64,000 nucleotides of DNA from Symbiodinium microadriaticum (Eukaryota > Sar > Dinophyceae > Suessiales > Symbiodiniaceae), in contig LSRX01001132.1 of assembly GCA_001939145.1 (NCBI GenBank), positions 26,239 to 90,238 of the forward strand. The letters run 5' to 3'. The translations under genes and the position numbers were made by a program. Positions within the stretch are counted from its first letter, which is position 1, and each line of letters begins with the position of its first letter. The notes beneath the pieces were generated by a model. It did no database searches. It had not been told where the DNA came from and saw only the letters and a program-made list of their open reading frames with translations. Below are positions 56,801-64,000 of this stretch, in pieces.

Positions 56801-57039
56801 AATGACTCATGGAGGATCTGCGGGAAGAGGCTGAAGTGGAGCAGGTAGCTGATCAGATTGAACACCGGCGGCGTCTCTGCACGCCAGGCGGCTGGCACCT
56901 GCCGGGGGACAGTGCCGCCACTGCGCCTTTGTCATCACTTCGGACAACATGGGGCCGGCGCCGACATGATCACTACAAGGTGGCACCCGGAGATGGAGCG
57001 AGTGGGGGCCCCACATCGACCGGCTCCGGTCCTGTGCGT

Positions 57040-57882
57040 CCTCAAGAAGTGTGAGAGGTCGGGCCGATTGGAAATGCGCTTTGTGCAACGCTGAGTCCCT
57101 GCAGGCAAGATGGCATCCTCATCCAAGGCCAAGCTCAGGACTGTGAGGCAGCAGCACCGTGTGGGAAAACACCCTGAAATGTCGATGGATGCGTACAGCA
57201 AGCTGCCACAGGCCGTTTCCGTGATGCGCAAGCGAGTGCCCCGACTCAACTGGGTCCATGCCAAGCGGCTCCGAGCTGGGGGGGACAATTGTGGGCATTG
57301 CCTTCCCTTCACGTGACCAAGAAGTAGGCAGGACAAGACCAAGACGGAGACCAGGCTGGGCCTCCACACGGCGTGGCGGTGCAAGAAGTGCACGAGGGTG
57401 CTTCCCAAGGTGAGTACTGCGCTGTGAGCAGCTTGCGACCAGGATCATCAAAGGGAGATTGAGGCGTACAGGCATGGCATTGATTCGGCGACGCTGCGCC
57501 AAACCTTCGAGACGGCCAGCAGGCTCCTGAGTGGCGACCCCATGTGCTCATGATCAGAATTGCTACATTGAACATTTAGCGGGCTGGGGCGATGAAGGTG
57601 CATATGCTGGCAGATATTATGGCTGACCGAGCCCTCCCCGTGGACTATTTGGCTGTGCAGGAGTTAGACCTGCCCCAGAACTCTGCGGAGACCTTCGTCG
57701 ACGCTCTTTGTAGGCGAGGCTTGCATGTTTTTCTCACTGTGCCAGAGAACGCGGTGTATAGATGCGCTGTTTTGGCATGGAGTCCGGGCACTGCTGTGGA
57801 CCTCGGCCTTAGCCGGATGGCGGGTGCCTGTTTTGAGTTCTTGTGCAACGGGATTTTGCGATCGTTATTGTTTTTCTCGTAA
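57040..57882 (+). pseudogene. Decayed LINE: Cys-rich piece and AP-endonuclease-like start
   Basis: About 57,330-57,415 reads LGLHTAWRCKKCTRVLPK, a CxxC-type half zinc site. At 57,550 MIRIATLNI begins, the typical first strand of the exonuclease/endonuclease fold of non-LTR retrotransposons, but it is broken by TAG at 57,577-57,579. The frame continues from 57,592 (MKVHMLADIMADRALPVDYL, then AVQELDLPQNSAETFVDALC), where AVQELDL stands for the usual catalytic LQET-type strand. It ends at 57,882 without the rest of the domain or a reverse transcriptase. This is a dead, truncated copy. Confidence 0.55.
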
Positions 57883-58284
57883 GATCAATAAGCCAATAGT
57901 AGTAATTGCCGTTGATCTTCGTATGAGGATTACGGAAGGTGACCATCGGTAGATCTGTCGGTTTCTTGTCCGGTGGAAAGATGTCATCGACGGTGGCACT
58001 CCGGCCGGTCAGCATGCTTTGCGCCTCCTTGCCCGTAACAAATGTGTTGGTCATGCCAATCTGAGTCGCCAGGACGCTGAGGGTCTCCTTCGGTTGACAT
58101 TGCTCTGTCGTCTGATTTCAGTGCCCGTTTCGTGACCCTGTGGTTTGCCAAGCATCCGTGGATGCTTGGTTTATTGCACTCTGCCGAGTGCTGGGTTTGG
58201 CTTGGGGCCTCTTTTTTGATCTCTTTTGGTTTCTCCCTCCCCAGGGTTTTGTTTCTTGGGTTTCCCCTCGTGCATGCTCTTGCG

Positions 58285-58372
58285 CCGTGAGGGTCCTGCA
58301 CCCTTGCCTCCCATTGACCGTGCTGCAGACCGCCTCCGGGATCGAGGTTACTGCACTTCCACCATTTTGCCA
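58285..58372 (+). repeat. Dispersed repeat related to the copy 4 intron (a)
   Basis: Contains GAGGGTCCTGCACCCTTGCC, then CTGCAGACCGCC, then CGGGATCGAGGTTACTGCAC and a closing TTTTGCCAG. It aligns over about 55 bp with 40,427-40,482 and over about 85 bp with the copy at 59.95 kb. Confidence 0.85.
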
Positions 58373-58859
58373 GGGATCCCACAGCTCTGGGTTAATTAGC
58401 CGGTTGGCTGATGTATGCTATTATGGTCCTTCAGTTCGATATGGTAGTTGATATGAGGATGCATAATGGGGTTACTAGTCGACCTGGCATTTTAATCCAT
58501 GCCAACTGAGACGTGAATGCGAAAGGCATCTCAAATCGCAAAGATAGTCTTAGGGTTGCTGTTGTTTAGGAATAGGAGTAGCCAATTGGCTCACGGCCAT
58601 TTATATGTATTGTTGGGGCTTTGATTGATCTTGAGGCCCACATTTGAGCTCCGGGTTTTCAGACGAAAATTTAGTTTCACCGTTGCAGAAATCATCTTGC
58701 GGAGTATCTGCGTGAAGGGTCGCAAAAATTGAGAATTAAAGCGGTTGGCGATATACATATGCTGTCCCCTCGGAACTTCAAAACCTAAAGTTAAACTTGG
58801 ATGATACGCCGGAAGCAAAAACGTAGAAGGATTGGTGGCGCTATCGCGGCAACGCGTGG

Positions 58860-59000
58860 TAGTTCTTCGGGGAGTGGGGTTATAACATCCATATATGCAT
58901 ATATATATATACGCATATACATTCCCACATACCTACCTACATACATACACATGTATGTGTATATATATATATACACATATACATACGTGTATATATAAAC
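58860..59000. repeat. TA-rich microsatellite
   Basis: Runs of TATATATA and ACATACATAC-like words between 58,888 and 58,998, partly palindromic. Confidence 0.8.
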
Positions 59001-59211
59001 ACTTGATCATGCGTATGACTGCGGTAGCCTACGTCAATGAGTCTAAATGTTTGATCGGTAGGAAGATGCATATACGCGAGTTCTTGAAGACAAGCCAACA
59101 TGCACATGCAGAGTCGCAATAATGAGTGGAGTCCGGGGGAAAGCATTGGAAAAATAATGTGCAAGATGAAGCTCATGAATTCCTGCTCGACGCATGCACC
59201 TAAGATGATCT

Positions 59212-59298
59212 TTGTCTCTCTCCTTCTCTCTCTCTCCCTCTCTCTGTGTCTCTCTCTCTCTCTCTCTCTCTCACTCGCTCTCTCTCTCCCTCCCCTGC
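59212..59298. repeat. (CT)n microsatellite
   Basis: About 85 bp of nearly pure CT/TC. Confidence 0.9.
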
Positions 59299-59909
59299 TT
59301 CTTCCACACGCCACGACCAAACCGCACAGGCACGCCACGGCACGCGTGAATAAACACTTTCCAGACATGTGATGTTTGACTAGTGTGCAGATGGTGTTTC
59401 AGGCCTGTTTAGCATTCGTTGTTGTGCCTTTTGTAATCTGCGTGCCTTCTTGGAGACTAGCGTGCCCTTGGAGTTGGCGTGCCTTTTGCCACTTGTCGTA
59501 ACTTGACGCTCCATCTTGTACCGGCCCTCCGCAGTGGGGTCATGTTTCTCCCGCCTCCTCCGCGGCTGCCCTGCTTGGTTCTTCTCCTGCCGACATTATC
59601 GGACCCTATCGTGACGCTGCTGGTCCGCTGTTACGGTTCCCTTGCCTGGTTCTAGTGCGGTGATTTCGGGCTTGTCGGCGGGTTTTTCTGCACCCTGCTG
59701 CGTGGCCCATGGCCGCTGCTCTTCCAGCCAGCTCGCCGTGTGAGTGGACACACTTCCTTTCGTATTTGGTCTTGGGCCCAGGTCTCGGTGCCCCCCCTGT
59801 GTGGGACGTGGGTTTCTTCATTGTCCCGGTTTCCACCGTCGCGTTTGTCCTCCCTTCTCTTTGTGGTTTTGCATTTCCGGACTTTTCTCAGCCTCTCATG
59901 CTTTCGAGC

Positions 59910-60005
59910 ATCGAGGGTCTGCATCGTCTGCATCTCTTGCCTCTTCTTGTCCGTGCTGGAGTCCGCTTTCGGGATCGAGGTTACTGCACATCGACCACTT
60001 CAATA
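59910..60005 (+). repeat. Dispersed repeat related to the copy 4 intron (b)
   Basis: GAGGGTCTGCATCGTCTGCA, then TTGCCTCTTCTTGTCCGTGC, then CGGGATCGAGGTTACTGCAC and an ending CAATACAG. Same order as copy (a) and as the intron at 40,420-40,494. Confidence 0.85.
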
Positions 60006-60024
60006 CAGTACGTATGTGCCGTAT

Positions 60025-60027
60025 GTG

Positions 60028-60061
<34 letters not shown>

Positions 60062-60121
60062 TGTATGTATGTATGTATNGGTGTATGGTTTAGGGGGTTA
60101 TGGGTTTAGGGTTTAGGGGTG

Positions 60122-60155
<34 letters not shown>

Positions 60156-60250
60156 TGTATGTATGTATGTATGTATGTATGTATGTATGTATGTAGGTGT
60201 GTATGTATTCATGCATGTATGATATGTATGTGTGTCTGTCTGCCTGCATG
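60025..60250. repeat. (ATGT)n microsatellite interrupted by TTTAGGG-like sequence
   Basis: Two blocks of ATGT repeats (to about 60,078 and about 60,122-60,196) surround TTTAGGGGGTTATGGGTTTA and GGGTTTAGGGG at about 60,089-60,119, a short interstitial telomere-like stretch. There is one undetermined base at 60,079, so the length is not reliable. Confidence 0.85.
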
Positions 60251-60639
60251 TCTTTATGTCTGATGTCTGCATTTATGTATGCATGCACGTAGGTGCGTAT
60301 GTTTGTATGCATGTACGTATGCAGTTTTAGCTATGTAGGCAAAAGGGTGGGTGGGTGGGTGGTAGACGATGGACATCCTTTGATTTTGAGCCTGGCCGAG
60401 GAACGCAGGGCGCGGCCCATGCGGCCCAAGCGCAGCGCGAGCTTGAACCGAAGCAGCTTGTCCCTGCATTCCCTGGCGGCAGAGGCCCTTCATGGAACAA
60501 ACCGCCCCCCACATCGGTCTGGAACTGCCTGCCGGGGTGGGCCAGGTTTGCAGGCATTCTGCAAATGCATTCGGCATTCGGCGGACGCCGAATCAGATTG
60601 GGATGATGCAGCTCTAATTGGATGTAATTAGGGAGGGTT

Positions 60640-61000
60640 CTGGAAGTCAGGCGGACCTTGCTACCTTGTTTTGCTCGTAATCCGAATCTTGGGCTGCGAG
60701 TTGTTGAAGGAGGCTCTCAAACTCTGGCACACAAGCATCTAAACTGGCTGTCTCACCTGAAGCTTTCAGGAGGCGCCAGCGCCGGCGCCATCGGCTTCGC
60801 GCCGAATGACGAAGGCATGGCTGCATGGCTAAACCTCAAGCTGTGGTTGGCGAAGATGTTTTCCTCTGCTCGATGCTTGCGCTTGCTCAGGGAAGTTGGA
60901 TGCGAAACCGGAGCCAAATCTCGCTCCATGGCTATCCTCAGGCGGGATGCCGGGCTGCAGCAGTCAGCGAACCTCCGAGTATGCGCCTGCTGTCCTTAAG
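60640..61000 (+). CDS. Hypothetical ORF, 113 codons
   Basis: A + strand frame from ATG 60,658 to a stop at 60,997-60,999 (RNPNLGLRVVEGGSQTLAHK; AIGFAPNDEGMAAWLNLKLW). No family recognised. It ends next to MITE-like element B. It might be an exon remnant or chance. Confidence 0.25.
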
Positions 61001-61007
61001 AATAACC

Positions 61008-61410
61008 CCTTCCCCCCAATATTAAACTCCCCTTCCCACTGATTTCCGGTGGTTTGGATTTTGCATTAGGGGGGTTTCGATCCGGGTATGAGTCGGATTG
61101 AACAAAGACCGTCCATCACATGCAGCCGTTCCGGCTGTGACAGGCAGTCAGCCCTAAGCCCTGAGTCCTAAACCCTAAACCCCATCAGCCCGAAACCTTA
61201 AGCCGTAAGCCCTTAAAACACCAAAGCTCTGGTCCTTTCGATTTGATATTAGTACTGCAGTAATCTTGGCTCTATTAAAACTAGTACAATCCTAGCCCCC
61301 CCCTAATGATTTTTAACTAAATGTCAATTGTGCGCTCGAAAGCGCGAAATCCCGGGGCCGGTAGGTTTTTATGTTAGATGGGGGGTTAATGTTAGGGGGA
61401 AAAAATTACT
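61008..61410. mobile_element. MITE-like element B with a telomere-like core
   Basis: The ends AATAACCCCTTCCCCCCAAT and GTTAATGTTAGGGGGAAAAA are inverted relative to each other. The core has CCCTAAACCCTAAACCCC-like words (61,150-61,220). Colinear with element A, about 80 bp shorter. Confidence 0.75.
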
Positions 61411-64000
61411 TCTGTCTGCCTGGGCAGGGGCCTGAACAAGCAGGTCGCAGTCTTAGAAATGGCAGCAAAAGCTTCTGCCGAAGCTGAGGCGCGGCATCAG
61501 TCAAGGCCCGATATCACCAAACATGAGCCAATCCAAGCTTGCAACATGTCACTTGCCCGAAAAGAAGCATTTCTTAGATTGGTTTGCATGGGGGCTTTGT
61601 GGCAGCAAAGACAGTGGTAATTAATTCCAAGTGCTTTCGAAGCGAAAGGCGAAGCTTCTTTCAATATACAAGCCTTTTCTTTTCAACCCGTGCAGGAAAG
61701 CCGTGACTGTCGTGTTGAGTTCGGTTTGAAATATCCATGGACACCGTTCCTCGCATCCACTTTAGCCTGCCCTGACGCTCCAGAGGAGTAAAGGCTAGAG
61801 TCAATTGAGAGTGAGAAAGAGAGAGGGGGAGAGAGTACACATGGAGTGCAGTTGTCCCCGAAGTTGCCGAACTGCCTCCAAAGCCCCACAAACATTGCGG
61901 GGCCCTAAGGGCCGAGGAGACTCGCACTCCCCTCAAACCCGAAGGAAGAAGAGTACCTATGGGGTAGCCGATTGTTCCCAGGCCAGTCCGCCGACTACTA
62001 CCGGCCGATGAGGCGAGCGGCCCGTGCCTCGGGGGGTTTGGCGGGGCCCTCGCGAAATGGTTTCGGGGTTTAGGGTCCCGATGAGGTCACTGTGTAACGC
62101 AGCTGTTTGCGTTGCAACGGAATGTGTAGTGCATCTCTTGCATCATCTTCAACTAGATGAAACATGTCCCATACCTACGTATATGTATAGAGTTATATAC
62201 ACATATATGTATATAGATATAGATACAGTGTCAAGACAGATAATTGAATATAGGATGTATGAATGAATGTCTGGATGTGTGAATGCATGATAATGCATGC
62301 ATACACGAATCACTCAGACAGTCCGTCCGTCCGTCCAGCAGTCAATCAGAATCAGTCAATCAATCAAAGAATATATGAGTGTATATATTTAGATGAGTTT
62401 ATGTATGTATGCATGCATGTATGTGTGTATGTCTGCATGCCCGTATGTATGTAGGTATGTAGGTACGTGCGTATGCACATCCCTGACTCCTGATTGAAGG
62501 GCTACGCAAAGCACGATGTTTGATGCAGTGTGCGACGCTCACAGCCCACTGCATGCAATGAAGCTGTGCACGTGAATGCGATGCGAGGATTGCCGTGACT
62601 GTCGTGCGGGTGCATTGCTGGATGGCCGACTCCATCGGAGTGCGTCAGTCATGTGTGTGGTCGATGTTAAACCAGGTCGTCCAGGGTAACAGCAAAAGAA
62701 CGTTACGATGTGTGGCGCATCAGGTCGTTGATTGCAGAAGTCACGTCGATTGCAAGCTTTCCATGCGGTAGGTGCAAGCGGCTAGCAAGTTTGTTGAACA
62801 CACCGAGTCTGTTCGACGATGTGATGAGGCTTGCACTCAATCCTATGGGCATGTTCATCGTCTCAGTCGGTCACGCGAGTACCATGTGAGTATGGCCACA
62901 AAGCACGTAAAGGTTTGCAAATACGAGATTTCCCGTCATTTTGCATCCGCAGAAGTGGAAGAAGCACGGAGTCAAATTTCGGAGCACAACTGCCTGGGAC
63001 ACAACGTCGCACAACAGCCAAAACCAAAGTATGCGTACTTTGTCTGTCAAAGGCGAGCGCCGCACCGAGATCTTCCTTGCGGAGTGGAGGCTGATGCTCC
63101 TCAGACATTGTCACACGGTTTAGGGCTTACAATAGGGTCGAGGGATTTCTGTTCGATCGCTCAAGCAAGGGAATCATCGGACTCAAACCGTTTCACCGAG
63201 AACCGAGTGGTTGCACCACAGCGCGTCAGGCAGAAACTGCCTGTGTGTAGAGAATGAGATGAAGTTCCGGCCCCAACAAGACCACGAAGCCTGCACTGCT
63301 TCATGCTGCTTCGTGACATGTAGACCTCTGTGTGCCAGTGTGTCGTTTGAGGGACCGTACCGGTTCTCGTCAGCGGCCCCTGTTGGCAGGTCAACTTGGT
63401 GAGGCGAGCACCGTCGAATTTGCCAGGCCCCGATAGCCGTGCAAGTGGTAGCAGTCGTCCTCGTCGTCCTCGTCGTCGTCGTCGTCGTCGTAGTAGTAGT
63501 AGTAGTAGTAGTAGCAGCAGAAGCAGCAGGCATGTTTCGTGCGCCGAACCGGAGGACGGAGGAATTGAACTTTTACAGGTGTTCGCAATCCCAAAAACCC
63601 GCGTGCGCGATTCAGCACGTTCGGAAACGCCGATGCACTGTTCTTTTTTTTAATCGAGGTCTGTGTCCCGGGCAGAAGGAAGGGATATGAGACGGATTTG
63701 GAAAAGATTGCGGCGCAGTCGAAAATGGGCACTGCGCATCACTGAGCCACAGAAGGCAGCAACCACGGAAGTGCCTGATCAAATTCAGAAAGCCTGCATG
63801 TACCACACAAGTTGCGCAAGTGTAAAGTAAAACGCCGAAGCCAAGAAAACAGTCGGACGTGGAAACGCCTCGGAAACATACACCACTGCTGCTGCTGCTG
63901 TGCTTTGGTCAGGAGATCATCGAGACGCCCGTCCTTCGAGTGGCTCCGTGCACATTGGGGGTTTTCGAGAAATACGGACTACTGTAATTAGCGGGGGGGG
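61411..64000. other. Right end of the window, no recognised gene
   Basis: Short open frames only. It contains TA/TATG-rich simple repeats (about 62,165-62,470), CAGTCCGTCCGTCCGTCC and CAATCAATCAAT runs near 62,318-62,370, and a compound triplet repeat listed separately. A Gln/Ala-rich frame at about 61,430-61,620 is not assignable. Confidence 0.4.
63438..63532. repeat. Compound triplet microsatellite (GTC)n(GTA)n(GCA)n
   Basis: Contiguous GTC, then GTA, then GCA triplets. It gives low-complexity frames on both strands. Confidence 0.9.

Noticed and set aside
59100-59372. ORFs rich in Leu/Ser or Arg/Glu over the CT repeat
   Set aside because: They are translations of a dinucleotide repeat.
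60025-60312. Tyr/Val/Cys- or Thr/His-rich ORFs
   Set aside because: Translations of the ATGT repeat; the undetermined base also makes the length unreliable.
63439-63690. Poly-Val and Ser/Arg ORFs at the triplet repeat
   Set aside because: Low-complexity frames from the (GTC)n(GTA)n repeat.

Overview
The window looks like nuclear DNA of a dinoflagellate, most likely Symbiodiniaceae or a close relative. The reasons are these: recognisable proteins occur only as short exons separated by introns; most intron donors I could place at codon level are GC, some are GA, and only a few are GT, with acceptors of the form AG|G; every recognisable protein-coding exon lies on the + strand; coding density is low; and TTTAGGG-type telomere-like sequence and partial matches to the dinoflagellate spliced leader are present. 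No bacterial gene organisation was seen. Protein matches are by eye from family knowledge, and exon ends were set by keeping the reading frame and using AG|G acceptors.

Layout. 1-105: last exon of an EF-hand protein. About 7.6-15.3 kb: a starch/glycogen synthase (GT5) gene cut into about 25 very small exons; the catalytic part (10,686-15,336) is clear and the low-complexity N-terminal part is doubtful. 16.3-19.1 kb: exon-like pieces of an unrecognised gene. 19.9-21.6 kb: a 155-bp tandem repeat array.

22.9-48.8 kb: five head-to-tail genes for Mei2-like RNA-binding proteins. Each has an upstream exon with a short motif of the type VVKSTFLDV and then the same set of RRM exons (RTTVMLRNxPNNYTRP; YDFVYLPxDF; FDGFxxWxLPTAK; WSGPHQG with RYRNSPVMH; VPDEYKPIIF). 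Copy 2 is split by a 3.25-kb element with terminal inverted repeats and its own helical ORFs. Between copies 4 and 5 lie two 469-bp direct repeats (LTR-like) and a possible spliced-leader-derived retrocopy.

48.8-64 kb: no recognisable host gene. It holds degenerate repeats, two TIR-bounded MITE-like elements with telomere-like cores, a decayed LINE with an endonuclease fragment, dispersed repeats and many microsatellites.

Most interesting: aligning the five Mei2-like paralogs shows introns present in single copies only. Several are 59-75 nt long and flanked by short direct repeats that contain the splice sites (the clearest is an 8-nt repeat, CAGGTTCC, around a 61-nt intron in copy 3). One such intron in copy 4 is built almost wholly from a repeat found again near 58.3 and 59.95 kb. 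This is the pattern expected of recent intron gain by introner-like elements, caught inside one tandem gene array.
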